DNA from: Epilithonimonas zeae
GTDB taxonomy: Bacteria > Bacteroidota > Bacteroidia > Flavobacteriales > Weeksellaceae
Reading direction: 5' to 3'
Assembly: GCF_900141765.1 (NCBI RefSeq)
Contig: NZ_FSRK01000001.1
Span: 1,984,001 to 2,048,000, forward strand
DNA: 64,000 nucleotides
The notes below the pieces were generated by a model. That model was not told the DNA's origin and did no database searches. It saw only the letters and a list, made by a program, of their open reading frames with translations. The translations under genes were made by a program, and so were the position numbers. Below, one piece after another: positions 27,390-36,899 of this stretch. Within the stretch, counting starts at the first letter, position 1. The number at the start of each line of letters is the position of its first letter.

Positions 27390-28220
27390 TTAATTGTGAT
27401 CCGCTTTTTTCCAAATCTTCTGATCATCCAACTGCTGATATCTCTTTTGAAGATGAGAAAATCGCAATGTTTCCTTCGTACCCAAAGCCAGATAACCAAG
27501 ATTCTCCAAACTATCATCAAAAAGATGGAAAACTCTTTCTTGTAGTCGCTTATCAAAATAGATCAAAACATTACGGCAAATAATCAATTGAAAACTATTA
27601 AAAGAACTATCTGAAACTAAATTATGCGTTGATAGTATCATCTTTTCTTTCAAGCTTTTATCAAATCTTGCACTGTCATAATTGGCTGTATAATAATCTG
27701 AAAAATCTTTTTTTCCACCGGAAAGTATATAATTTTCAGAATAAATCTTCATCTGATTAATCGGAAACACACCTGAACTTGCTGTCTCTAAAACCGACGG
27801 ATTGATATCTGTTGCATAAATCAAAGACTTGTTATAAAGACCTGCTTCTTTCAATAAAATCGCGACCGAATAAGCTTCTTCTCCTGTAGAACATCCTGCC
27901 ACCCAAATTCTTATCAGCGGATAAGTCCCCAACTGTGGTAAAACCTTTTCTCTCAGAGCTTTGAAGAAATGAGGATCTCTAAACATCTCGGTGACATTGA
28001 CAGTGATTTCTTCTATGAAATGTTTCAAATAACCCGGATCATTGACGATTTTATACCGCAATTCAGCAAAACTCGTGAACTTATCTATCAGACAAATTCG
28101 GTTGATTCTTCGTTTAAAAGAGGCTCTGCTGTAAAGTGAAAAATCATAACCATAAACCTCGTGAACATCTTTGATAAGGTGCTCTACTTCGTGATCTAAG
28201 ACAATATTAGGTTCTAACAT
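27390..28220 (-). CDS. CheR-type protein glutamate methyltransferase
   Basis: 276 residues. The N-terminal helical domain (YGYDFSLYSRASFKRRINRI) and SAM-binding domain (PLIRIWVAGCSTGEEAYSVA) are typical of CheR, with FQLIICRNVLIYFDKRLQER near the C-terminus. It is a complete short form without the PAS or CheB fusions seen in some relatives. The gene ends 10 bases before cheB and begins at the stop of the regulator at 28221. Confidence 0.92.
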   Translation of the reverse strand: MLEPNIVLDHEVEHLIKDVHEVYGYDFSLYSRASFKRRINRICLIDKFTSFAELRYKIVNDPGYLKHFIEEITVNVTEMFRDPHFFKALREKVLPQLGTYPLIRIWVAGCSTGEEAYSVAILLKEAGLYNKSLIYATDINPSVLETASSGVFPINQMKIYSENYILSGGKKDFSDYYTANYDSARFDKSLKEKMILSTHNLVSDSSFNSFQLIICRNVLIYFDKRLQERVFHLFDDSLENLGYLALGTKETLRFSHLQKRYQQLDDQKIWKKADHN

Positions 28221-28586
28221 TTATGACTTTTTTTCTATGGCAATCAATAACTGATCCACATTAATCGGTTTTGTAATATAGTCGTCTGCTCCGGCTTCCA
28301 AACACTTCTCACGGTCTTGCGCCATTGCTTGTGCTGTTACAGCAATAATAATTTTATCCTTTATCGCAGGCGTTTCACGAATGATTTTCATTGCCTGATA
28401 TCCATCCATATCGGGCATCATCATATCCATCAAAACAATAGTGATATCACTGTCTTTTTTTAAGATATCAATCGCTTCCTGACCCGTTGCAGCAGTTTCA
28501 GTGGTGTAATGTCTGGCTTTCAAAGTCAGTTTTAAAGCAAAAATATTTCGTGGATCATCGTCCACTATCAGAACTTTTTTATTCAT
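28221..28586 (-). CDS. Single-domain response regulator (CheY-like)
   Basis: ATG 28586 (121 residues) opens MNKKVLIVDDDPRNIFAL. The frame is open further to 28703, but that region is the 3' end of the hybrid kinase gene. The acidic pair DDD, Asp in IVLMDMMMPDMDG and Lys in YITKPINVDQL are present. It resembles the third receiver of the adjacent hybrid kinase (DDDARNIF, VVLMDMMMPEMDG), suggesting duplication. The gap to the kinase stop is 7 bases. Confidence 0.9.
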   Translation of the reverse strand: MNKKVLIVDDDPRNIFALKLTLKARHYTTETAATGQEAIDILKKDSDITIVLMDMMMPDMDGYQAMKIIRETPAIKDKIIIAVTAQAMAQDREKCLEAGADDYITKPINVDQLLIAIEKKS

Positions 28587-28593
28587 TGAAAAA

Positions 28594-31500
28594 TTAACTT
28601 TCGTATAACCAAACTCGTAATAATGATAATAACTGGTCGATATCCACAGGCTTGGAAATGTAATCCGATGCACCTGCAGCCATACATTTGTCCCTATCGC
28701 CAATCATAGATTTGGCAGTAACAGCAATAATTGGAAGTTTCGAAAATTTTGGAAGTTTTCTGATTTCCCGAATTGATTCATAGCCGTCCATCTCCGGCAT
28801 CATCATATCCATTAAAACCACATCGATATCAGGATTTTTTTCAATTTGTTCTAAGGCCTGTTTGCCATCCATAGCCAAAACCACTTCTACTTTATACTTC
28901 TCCAATGATTTTGTTAATGAGAAAATATTTCGGGCATCGTCATCGGTAATCAGGATCTTTTTGCCACTCAAAACTTCTGTCAATGATCCCAGAGTTTTGC
29001 TTCTGGATTCTTCTGCATTATTTTTCTCCTCAACCAAGTGTAAAAACAATCCAACTTCATCTAAAATCCTCTGGTATGAATGTGCTGTTTTCACAACAAT
29101 AGAATCTGCATATTGTTTGATTTTCAGTTCTTCTGCATTGGACAAACTGTGCTCTGTGAAAATGATGATTGGCAAGTTCTCCAGACCTTCATAACTTTTG
29201 ATTGATTCTACAATCTCGTATTCTCTGCCTTTGAAAGCGCCTATGTCCAAAATCACACAATCGACTCTATTAGAAACCAAAGCATTAACACTGTCTTCCA
29301 CATTATTTTCTACCGATAACGAAATGTTATAATTACTCAAAAAGAAAGACAAAGCTGTTGCGTGTTTCGCATTTTCTTCTACAATCAGGACTTTTTGAGG
29401 TGATTTTCTGATGACTTCCTCTATTTTTTTAAAAACGTTGTTCATTTGATCCAGAGCCACAGGTTTACTGATAAAATCAATGGCACCTTTCATCAGACTT
29501 TCCTTTTTAGCGCGCATTACAGACATCATATGCACCGGAATATGTCTTGTCTCATTAATTGATTTGAGATCATCCATCACTTGCCAGCCATTTTTTACAG
29601 GCAGTTGTATATCTAATAAAATTGCGGATGGACGATATTGTATCGCAAAAGGAACGGCTTGATCGCCTCGCACAGAAACCACAGCTTTATAATTTTGTTT
29701 TCTGGCATATTTCAGTAAAGCTTTTGCAAAATTGGTATCATCTTCTACAATCAAGATCACTTTATCATCTTCTGTGATAGAGTTTCTGTCGTCTTCTATA
29801 TCTTTTGGAATTTCTAAAATCGGAGTTTTCAGTAATTCAACAGGATCTTCTTCGCCCAAAATAGTCTGGATTTTTTCCACATCATCTTTTATGACATCTA
29901 CCAAATCCTGATTATTATCAAAATGAATGACTTCAGCCGGTTTCACAGTCGGAATTCTGAAACTAAATTCGCTTCCTTCATTCACCTGACTGGTTACTGA
30001 TAATTCTCCACCTAATAATCTTGCAATCTCACGGCTGATTGATAATCCCAAACCTGTTCCTCCGAATTTCCTTCTCGTAGAACCATCGGCTTGTTGAAAA
30101 GCTTCGAAAATAATATTCTGTTTCTCTTCCGGAATTCCGATTCCTGTATCTTTCACAGAGAATATAATTGAATTCTGATTCTTCGGATCGTTTTTAATAT
30201 TAAGGTTAATACTTCCTTTCTCTGTGAATTTGATAGCGTTGGACATTAGATTTCTCAAGACCTGATCCAAACGCAGTCTGTCGGTTTCTATATTTCTTTG
30301 AACATCTTCGTCCACATTAATATTGAACTGAAGTTCCTTTTGATGAATAATTGGATTAAAGAGATTTCGCAAATCTTTTACCACTTCTTCTAACGAAACG
30401 TCCTGATGTTCCAAAGTCATTTTCCCTGATTCGATTTTGGCTAAATCTAAGATTTCATCAATCAAAGTCAATAAACTAGTTCCAGAGCTTTGGATCACCT
30501 TTGCCGATTCGATTTGATCTTCGTTTAGATTTTCATCCGGATTTTCAGCCATTAATCTTGAAAGCAAAAGAATCGAGTTCAATGGAGTTCTCAACTCATG
30601 AGACATATTTGCAAGGAATTCTGATTTGTATTTGGTGCTTAAAGCCAATTCCTCAACTTTTCGCTGAATTTCTGCATTACGTTCACCAATCAAATGATTT
30701 TTTTCTTCCAGCAAAGTAGAACGTTCTTCTAATTCTAAATTAGATTGTAGTAATTCCTCCTGCTGAACCTTCAACTCTTCTTCAGAAGCTTGTAATTTTT
30801 GAGTTTGCGCTTCCAGTTCTGTGTTCAGATTTTCTAATTCAGAATGCTGAACCTGTAATTCTTCTGCCTGAGTCTGTGTTTCTTCCAACAGACGTTGCTC
30901 TTCTTCACGACTTTTTGCAACATTCAGGGCTATACCGATATTTCTGCAGGCTTCTACAAAATATTCAACTTTATCTTCATAAAAATTAGAAGTTGAACTC
31001 AGTTCCAAAACACCATAATTATAGCTTCCGGAAATAATAGGCATCAACAAAATATTATTAACATTGATCTTACTACCAGCAAAACTAATAGCAATATTAT
31101 CATCGTTAAAATCATTAAAGACTTTCAATTCTTTATTTTGAAAAACCTGTCCAACCATACCTTCACCAGGTTCGAAAATTTTTTTCATATGATCTTCCAA
31201 ACCATAGGCTGAGCTGAGCTTCAATCTTCCTTCTTCATTCAAATAAATTGCACCGTTGATACAGCCGCCGTAATCGATTAAATTCTTCAGAGAATCTTTG
31301 GTGACTTCCTTCACGGTTTTGTTTCCAGACAAAGAATCATTCAGTAACACCAAACCTTTTTGTCGCCATTCGCTCTTATTAATTTTATCGAATGAAGTTT
31401 TGAGAGAGTCCGTCATATGATTGAGAGACTCTACCAAATCGCCCAAATCATCTTGCGAATTATCCACTGCTTTTTGACTGTAATCTCCGTTGGAAACTCT

Positions 31501-32202
31501 GTTTGCAATCTCTTTTATTGCACTTACACGTCTAGAAATTTCCAAATCTTTTGCAGTAAGTTCTTTTTCCAATTTATCTCTTCGGATCAGATCTGACTTC
31601 AGCTTTGCATAGAAAGAAGCGGTAACAATAACTGCTGCAATGGCCGATAAAATGATGAACAAAACTGTCATATTGGACGATCTTGTCAAATCAATATTTT
31701 TAATCTCCAACTGTTGCTCTTCATATTTCACAAACTCGGCAACCAGATTTCGACATCTGTCCATATAGATTTTGCTGGTCAGGATTTGCTCCTGAGTCAT
31801 CACCAATCCATGATGTTTGTTTTCTACAAATTGCTTAAGATTGCTGATATTAATATTACCATTTTCCTCCAGTTTATTGAGACGATCCAGTTGAACTTTA
31901 TCATCAATATCCAAAGCTTTTGCTTTTTCTATAGCTTTAGAAAACTCAACCAAACTCTTGTTATAAGGTTCCAAGAAAGTTTCTCTGCCGGTTAGCTGAT
32001 AACCTCTGTTTCCTGTTTCCGCATCCAAAAGCGCTACCAAAACATCCTTCACAGCTGTGATAGAACGTCGGCTTGCAGAGAGCTTTTCTCTGTTGTCCAT
32101 TTGTTTTTGGATACTCCAGTAAGAGGCTACGGAACTGGCAATTAATATCAAAAGTGACAGCCCGACTCCTATCTGAAGATTTCTGATAATTTTCTTTGGC
32201 AT
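28594..32202 (-). CDS. Hybrid sensor histidine kinase: CHASE3-HAMP-GAF-HisKA-HATPase with three receivers
   Basis: 1202 residues. Two membrane helices (about 12-29 and 177-198) flank a CHASE3-like region (LVALLDAETGNRGYQLTG). Then come HAMP, a GAF-like domain (about 300-450), a coiled coil (about 450-530), HisKA (FLANMSHELRTPLNSILLLS), HATPase (VKDTGIGIPEEKQN and GTGLGLSISREIA) and three receivers (about 795-910, 920-1040, 1075-1195). All three keep a phosphoacceptor Asp (LLDIQLPVKNG, ILDIGAFKG, LMDMMMPEMDG); the middle one lacks the usual MP after it and may be degenerate. It is part of a cluster with a second hybrid kinase, CheR, CheB and two lone receivers. Confidence 0.9.
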   Translation of the reverse strand: MPKKIIRNLQIGVGLSLLILIASSVASYWSIQKQMDNREKLSASRRSITAVKDVLVALLDAETGNRGYQLTGRETFLEPYNKSLVEFSKAIEKAKALDIDDKVQLDRLNKLEENGNINISNLKQFVENKHHGLVMTQEQILTSKIYMDRCRNLVAEFVKYEEQQLEIKNIDLTRSSNMTVLFIILSAIAAVIVTASFYAKLKSDLIRRDKLEKELTAKDLEISRRVSAIKEIANRVSNGDYSQKAVDNSQDDLGDLVESLNHMTDSLKTSFDKINKSEWRQKGLVLLNDSLSGNKTVKEVTKDSLKNLIDYGGCINGAIYLNEEGRLKLSSAYGLEDHMKKIFEPGEGMVGQVFQNKELKVFNDFNDDNIAISFAGSKINVNNILLMPIISGSYNYGVLELSSTSNFYEDKVEYFVEACRNIGIALNVAKSREEEQRLLEETQTQAEELQVQHSELENLNTELEAQTQKLQASEEELKVQQEELLQSNLELEERSTLLEEKNHLIGERNAEIQRKVEELALSTKYKSEFLANMSHELRTPLNSILLLSRLMAENPDENLNEDQIESAKVIQSSGTSLLTLIDEILDLAKIESGKMTLEHQDVSLEEVVKDLRNLFNPIIHQKELQFNINVDEDVQRNIETDRLRLDQVLRNLMSNAIKFTEKGSINLNIKNDPKNQNSIIFSVKDTGIGIPEEKQNIIFEAFQQADGSTRRKFGGTGLGLSISREIARLLGGELSVTSQVNEGSEFSFRIPTVKPAEVIHFDNNQDLVDVIKDDVEKIQTILGEEDPVELLKTPILEIPKDIEDDRNSITEDDKVILIVEDDTNFAKALLKYARKQNYKAVVSVRGDQAVPFAIQYRPSAILLDIQLPVKNGWQVMDDLKSINETRHIPVHMMSVMRAKKESLMKGAIDFISKPVALDQMNNVFKKIEEVIRKSPQKVLIVEENAKHATALSFFLSNYNISLSVENNVEDSVNALVSNRVDCVILDIGAFKGREYEIVESIKSYEGLENLPIIIFTEHSLSNAEELKIKQYADSIVVKTAHSYQRILDEVGLFLHLVEEKNNAEESRSKTLGSLTEVLSGKKILITDDDARNIFSLTKSLEKYKVEVVLAMDGKQALEQIEKNPDIDVVLMDMMMPEMDGYESIREIRKLPKFSKLPIIAVTAKSMIGDRDKCMAAGASDYISKPVDIDQLLSLLRVWLYES

Positions 32203-32209
32203 AAAGAAT

Positions 32210-33676
32210 TTAGTTTAATGGTAAGGTGAAATAAAATGTAGAACCTTCTCCCAGCTCGCTGGAAACACCGATTGTCCCGTGGTGCTGATTAATAATTTCT
32301 GAACAGATATAAAGTCCGATTCCCAGACCTTGAAACTGTAGAGACGATTCTTCAACACGATAAAACTTCTGGAAAACATATTCCTGTTTGAAATCCGGAA
32401 TCCCAATCCCAAAGTCTGTTACGCTAATTCGAACTTCTTTTTCGTCGGTAAAAGTGGTGACAATAATCTGATGATTTTCAGGAGAATATTTGATAGCGTT
32501 GGTTAAGAAATTAATCAAAACCTGCTCTATTCTTATCTTATCCAGCGGAATCATAAAATCCGGCTTCACACCGTGACGTTCGATTTTAACATCGCTTCCA
32601 CTCGTATGCAGAATCGTTTCAAGAGCATTTTCCAGAACCTGATTCAGATTTTCCGGTTTTTTATTAATCTTTAATTTTCCGTTCTCTATTTTGGAAACAT
32701 CAAGCAAATCCGTAATCAAACTATTAAGTTTATCGATTTGGTCTAATGTTTTTTGGACGTACATTAATTCAGAATTTTCGTCGTTCTGCTTTAGTTTACG
32801 ACTTAGTAATTGAGTGTAAGCTTTTATACTTGTCAAAGGCGTTTTCAGCTCGTGGCTGGCAATACTTAGGAACTCGTCTTTTTCTTTCTCGATTCTTTTT
32901 TGATCATCGATATCGGTGAAAGTTCCTACCCAATTTTTGATATTTTCACCTTCAAAAACAGGCGACATTCTCAGCAAATGATAGCGGTAAGCTTGATTTT
33001 TGATATTCTTGATTCTGATTTCCAGCTCCAGCGCTTTGCCTCTTTTTCTACATTCTTCAAATTGCTCTCGGATATTGTGATCGTCTGGATGAGTTTCCGG
33101 AAAATCTTTTTCATTTTCAGAATATTGATACCATTTACAATTAACAAAATCGACTTCACCATTTTCATTCAAGGTAAAAGCGATTTGAGGTAAAGCCTGC
33201 AACATTACATGAAAATGATCAATCTGAGATTTCATGGTTGCCTGCGCTTCCTTTCGTCCTCTATTTTCCAGCTCCAGATTGTGCTGTGTTTTCTTCATCG
33301 CAAGATTGTTCTCCTGCAGATTGTAAAACGTTTTTGCTTTTAATAAAAGAATGTCTGGATCAACGGGTTTGGTAACATAATCTTTACCTCCGGATCTATA
33401 GCCTTGGGTAATAAATTTTTTCTCGATGCTGACTGCCGAAAGAAAAATGATCGGAACATCCTTGGTTTTGCTGTAACCTGATAAATTTTCAGCAACTTCG
33501 AAACCATCCATATCCGGCATCTGGACATCCAGAATTACCAAAGAATAGTCATTTTTAAGCGCTTTCCCTAAAGCTTCTTCACCTGAAAGTGCTGTATCTA
33601 CTTCAAAATCATTGGACTCTAATAATTTTTTTAAAGAAAATATATTATTGGGATTATCATCAACAATTAAGACCAT
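32210..33676 (-). CDS. Response regulator-PAS-histidine kinase
   Basis: 488 residues. An N-terminal receiver (about 1-120: VDDNPNNIFSLKKLL, LVILDVQMPDMDGFEV, YVTKPVDPD) is followed by a PAS domain (about 150-260), HisKA (FLSIASHELKTPLTSIKAYT) and HATPase (VTDFGIGIPDFK, GLGIGLYICSEI). No membrane helix is present, so it is cytosolic. It is the first gene of the phosphorelay cluster, 7 bases from the next gene, and may receive phosphate from an upstream kinase to gate its own activity. Confidence 0.92.
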   Translation of the reverse strand: MVLIVDDNPNNIFSLKKLLESNDFEVDTALSGEEALGKALKNDYSLVILDVQMPDMDGFEVAENLSGYSKTKDVPIIFLSAVSIEKKFITQGYRSGGKDYVTKPVDPDILLLKAKTFYNLQENNLAMKKTQHNLELENRGRKEAQATMKSQIDHFHVMLQALPQIAFTLNENGEVDFVNCKWYQYSENEKDFPETHPDDHNIREQFEECRKRGKALELEIRIKNIKNQAYRYHLLRMSPVFEGENIKNWVGTFTDIDDQKRIEKEKDEFLSIASHELKTPLTSIKAYTQLLSRKLKQNDENSELMYVQKTLDQIDKLNSLITDLLDVSKIENGKLKINKKPENLNQVLENALETILHTSGSDVKIERHGVKPDFMIPLDKIRIEQVLINFLTNAIKYSPENHQIIVTTFTDEKEVRISVTDFGIGIPDFKQEYVFQKFYRVEESSLQFQGLGIGLYICSEIINQHHGTIGVSSELGEGSTFYFTLPLN

Positions 33677-33835
33677 AAAATTTTAAAATGAACTGATTAT
33701 TATATTTCATTTATGTAGTTATCAAAAATACTTACAATATTCCAATAAAGCATTATTTTTATAAAATCAACATAAATAAACTCGAAAAATTAGCCTAGCA
33801 AAAACACAGCCAACTTTGCTTATTTATTACAATTT

Positions 33836-33870
33836 TTTGTGATTCATCAATTTTCACATGCTTATCTTTG
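33836..33870 (+). promoter_or_regulatory. Promoter of the radical SAM gene
   Basis: TTTG (33836-33839), a 23-base spacer and TATCTTTG (33863-33870) fit the -33/-7 pattern. The box overlaps the first in-frame ATG (33858), so that ATG would not be transcribed; this favours the TTG start at 33885. Confidence 0.6.
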
Positions 33871-33884
33871 CAAAAATTTTTCTT

Positions 33885-36077
33885 TTGAAAGACATTCTTC
33901 TCATTACTCCGCCTTTTACCCAACTGAATACGCCCTATCCCGCGACGGCTTATATTAAAGGTTTTCTTAATACCAAAAATATATCCAGTCACCAGATAGA
34001 TCTTGGGATTGAAGTGATTTTGGAGTTATTTTCCAAGAATGGACTTCAGAAAGTTTTCAATGTTTCGATTGATCTTTATAATGTTTCTGAAAATTCTCAA
34101 AGGATATTTGCCCTGCGAGAAGAATATATCAAAACCATAGATCAGGTGATTCTTTTTTTACAGAATCAAAATCCAACTTTGGCGAGACAGATTTGCTCTA
34201 TGAATTTCCTTCCGGAAGCTTCCCGCTTCAATCAGTTGGATGATATGGAATTTGCTTTCGGGAATATGGGTTTGCAGGATAAAGCAAAACATTTGGCAAC
34301 CTTATATTTAGAAGATCTTTCCGATTATATTGTGGAGAATATCGATTCCGATTTTGGATTCAGCAGATATGCCGAAAGATTGGGGAAAAGTGCTAATTCT
34401 TTTGATGAATTATATGCTAAAATCAATAATGCCAATAGTTTTATTGATGAAATTACTTTAGACATTTTAAAGAAAAAACTGGAATTGGTTCAGCCAAAAT
34501 TGGTTTGTTTTTCTGTTCCTTTTCCTGGAAATTTGTATTCTGCTTTCCGATGTGCCAAGTTGATTAAAGAAAACTATCCTCACATCAAAACCGCAATGGG
34601 TGGCGGTTTCCCAAATACTGAATTAAGAGATATCAAAGATAAAAGAGTTTTTGAATTAATAGACTTTATCACATTAGACGACGGCGAATTGCCACTTGAA
34701 TTGGTTTACCAGAATGTTTGTCAGACTGAGAATCTAGAAGCCGAATATAAAAGAACATTCCTTCTAGAAAACGGAGAAGTTACTTATAAAAACAATTCAA
34801 AAAAACACGATTACAAACAAGCCGAAGTTGGAACACCAGACTATTCTGATTTGCAATTAGACCATTATATTTCTGTGATAGAAGTTGCCAATCCGATGCA
34901 CAGCTTGTGGAGCGATGGCCGATGGAACAAGCTCACAATGGCACACGGCTGTTATTGGGGGAAATGTACATTCTGTGATATTTCTTTGGATTATATCAGA
35001 ATTTATGAACCTATTTCTGCCAAAATTTTGGTGGACAGAATGGAAGAACTCATCCAAACGACAGGTGAAACCGGTTTCCATTTTGTGGACGAAGCAGCGC
35101 CTCCAGCCTTGATGCGAGAAGTAGCTCTGGAAATTCTAAGAAGAAATCTCGTCGTGACTTGGTGGACGAACATTCGATTTGAAAAAAGCTTCACACAGGA
35201 TCTTTGTTTTTTGTTGAAGATTTCAGGTTGTGTTGCGATCTCTGGCGGATTGGAAGTGGCGAGTGACCGATTATTAAAACTAATAGACAAAGGTGTTTCC
35301 GTAGATCAGGTGGCAAAAGTGACAAGAAACTTCACCGAAGCTGGGATTATGGTTCACGCTTATCTGATGTATGGCTACCCGACTCAGACCGTTCAGGAAA
35401 CGGTGGATTCTCTCGAGATGGTTCGACAATTGTTTGAGATGGGGATTTTGCAAAGTGGTTTTTGGCATCAGTTTGCGATGACCGCGCATTCTCCAGTGGG
35501 ACAAAATCCAGAAGAGTTTGGTGTTACACCTATCAAGCAAGAGATTTTGTTTGCCAACAACGATATCGATTTTGTTGATAAAACAGGCATCGATCATAGT
35601 AAATTCAGTTTTGGACTGAAGAAATCTTTGTTCAACTATATGCACGGGATTAACTTCGAAATGCCTTTGCAGGATTGGTTTGATTTCAAAATTCCGAGAA
35701 CTACGATTCATCCGGATTATATCCACGACAGTCTTTTGGAGGAAGAAAACTTCGCCTTCAAACCAAATTCCAAAATTATTTTTCTGGACAGAAATGTGAT
35801 TGCTGAAGATTTTGTCAAAACCAAAAAAGGCAATTCCTACAACTTAACGAGAATCACTTTTCACCTGAAAACCAACATTCTGAAGATAGAATTGGAAAAA
35901 GAAAAAGCCGATTGGCTTATCTCTGTTTTGCAGGACAATTCTATAGAAAACGCAAAGAAAATCACGCTTCAGCAACTCAAAAATCAATATGAAGAACATT
36001 TGGAGGACTTCGAGTTATTCTGGTTTTCAAAACCGATACAGCAGTTGAAAGAGAACGGGATTATTCTGAGTTTGTAA
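33885..36077 (+). CDS. B12-binding-type radical SAM protein
   Basis: Read from TTG 33885 the protein begins MKDILLITPPFTQLNTPYPA, 730 residues. An upstream ATG (33858) lies inside the promoter. The N-terminal part is cobalamin-binding-like. The radical SAM cluster site is HGCYWGKCTFCD (about residue 352), a C-x4-C-x2-C form seen in several B12-type radical SAM proteins. SAM-binding features follow (GFHFVDEAAPP, CVAISGGLEVASDRLL). The substrate is unknown. The gene at 36104 (DUF1826) follows after 26 bases, so the two probably form an operon. Confidence 0.85.
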   Translation: MKDILLITPPFTQLNTPYPATAYIKGFLNTKNISSHQIDLGIEVILELFSKNGLQKVFNVSIDLYNVSENSQRIFALREEYIKTIDQVILFLQNQNPTLARQICSMNFLPEASRFNQLDDMEFAFGNMGLQDKAKHLATLYLEDLSDYIVENIDSDFGFSRYAERLGKSANSFDELYAKINNANSFIDEITLDILKKKLELVQPKLVCFSVPFPGNLYSAFRCAKLIKENYPHIKTAMGGGFPNTELRDIKDKRVFELIDFITLDDGELPLELVYQNVCQTENLEAEYKRTFLLENGEVTYKNNSKKHDYKQAEVGTPDYSDLQLDHYISVIEVANPMHSLWSDGRWNKLTMAHGCYWGKCTFCDISLDYIRIYEPISAKILVDRMEELIQTTGETGFHFVDEAAPPALMREVALEILRRNLVVTWWTNIRFEKSFTQDLCFLLKISGCVAISGGLEVASDRLLKLIDKGVSVDQVAKVTRNFTEAGIMVHAYLMYGYPTQTVQETVDSLEMVRQLFEMGILQSGFWHQFAMTAHSPVGQNPEEFGVTPIKQEILFANNDIDFVDKTGIDHSKFSFGLKKSLFNYMHGINFEMPLQDWFDFKIPRTTIHPDYIHDSLLEEENFAFKPNSKIIFLDRNVIAEDFVKTKKGNSYNLTRITFHLKTNILKIELEKEKADWLISVLQDNSIENAKKITLQQLKNQYEEHLEDFELFWFSKPIQQLKENGIILSL

Positions 36078-36103
36078 TTATACGTTCATTTTATACTATT
36101 AAT

Positions 36104-36802
36104 ATGTCTGATACATTTTCTGACCATCATCAAATCAAGACCGTTTCAACTTTCAAGGAACTTGTAGAAACAGAGTTTCAAGGTAACAACAATGCTATCT
36201 GCTGGCAAAGAAATCTGGTTGGAGATTTTGGAGAAATTGTTTCCAAACTTGAACTGAAAGAAAACATTACAGAAGTTTCTGTTGAAGATTTAGAAAGTCT
36301 TACACTTTCAGAAAATGGTCAGCTTGCCAGAGAAATCATCATCAATGATTTACAATTATTAACTGATTTTGGCGCTTCGCCGTCACTTAATTTACTTAAA
36401 AATTACGAGCGTGATGATGAGTTCAATTTCATCTCAACAGATGTCTATTCTTATCACGTAGACCGCTCACCTATCGCTACCAGTACATTTCTTTGCACTT
36501 ATTTTGGTGCAGCAAGTGACATTTTACCTAATGATCAGGCAATCCAAAAAATTCTAGTTCCTGAAATCCGTGAAAAACTAAAAGAGCTACACGATGGCAA
36601 AGAGGAAGATTTTGAGGCTTTTTTGAAGGAGTATTATTTTGATTTACATTATCAGCCGAAAGCCAATGTGCATCCCATCAATCTCGGTTTGGGAAATCTC
36701 TGGCGTTTGTCCGTAGATCATCCGGAACAGACAGTGCCACCGTGTGTCCACCGTGCACCTGTAGAAAACAAGGACGAATATCGGTTGCTTTTGATTTGTT
36801 AA
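36104..36802 (+). CDS. DUF1826-family protein
   Basis: 232 residues. NAICWQRNLVGDFGEIVSKL near the N-terminus, YSYHVDRSPIATSTFLCTYF in the middle and VPPCVHRAPVENKDEYRLLL near the end fit DUF1826. Its conserved His, Asp and Cys residues suggest a metal-dependent oxygenase-like fold, though function is not established. It follows the radical SAM gene and is the last core gene before the island border 10 bases downstream. Confidence 0.75.
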   Translation: MSDTFSDHHQIKTVSTFKELVETEFQGNNNAICWQRNLVGDFGEIVSKLELKENITEVSVEDLESLTLSENGQLAREIIINDLQLLTDFGASPSLNLLKNYERDDEFNFISTDVYSYHVDRSPIATSTFLCTYFGAASDILPNDQAIQKILVPEIREKLKELHDGKEEDFEAFLKEYYFDLHYQPKANVHPINLGLGNLWRLSVDHPEQTVPPCVHRAPVENKDEYRLLLIC

Positions 36803-36811
36803 AAAGCTAAA

Positions 36812-36829
36812 TTACTTTCCGATACAGAA
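36812..36829 (-). other. Attachment-site footprint: last codons of mnmE (left border of genomic island)
   Basis: Read on the minus strand, this 18-mer is TTCTGTATCGGAAAGTAA, which encodes F-C-I-G-K-stop. That is the near-universal C-terminus of the tRNA-modification GTPase MnmE, and no mnmE body lies next to it. SGI1-type elements in Gammaproteobacteria integrate in exactly this part of mnmE (trmE) and leave an 18-bp direct repeat. Upstream on the same strand the translation (IDKDFFT) no longer looks like MnmE, so homology stops at the core. The intact mnmE with the second copy should lie beyond the right edge. Confidence 0.7.
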
Positions 36830-36899
36830 TGTAAAGAAGTCTTTATCAATGGTACTTTACGAAGCTTAAGATGTACAAAAGTGGTACATAAAATTTCAT

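Noticed and set aside
27380-27556. Longer N-terminus for the CheB-type gene
   Set aside because: The added 59 residues lie inside the cheR gene, are not family-like, and a clear CheB start (METELVIIGGSAGS) lies at 27379.
26423-28220. Calling the CheB/CheR genes a chemotaxis operon
   Set aside because: No CheA, CheW, methyl-accepting protein or flagellar gene is present, and CheB lacks its receiver domain.
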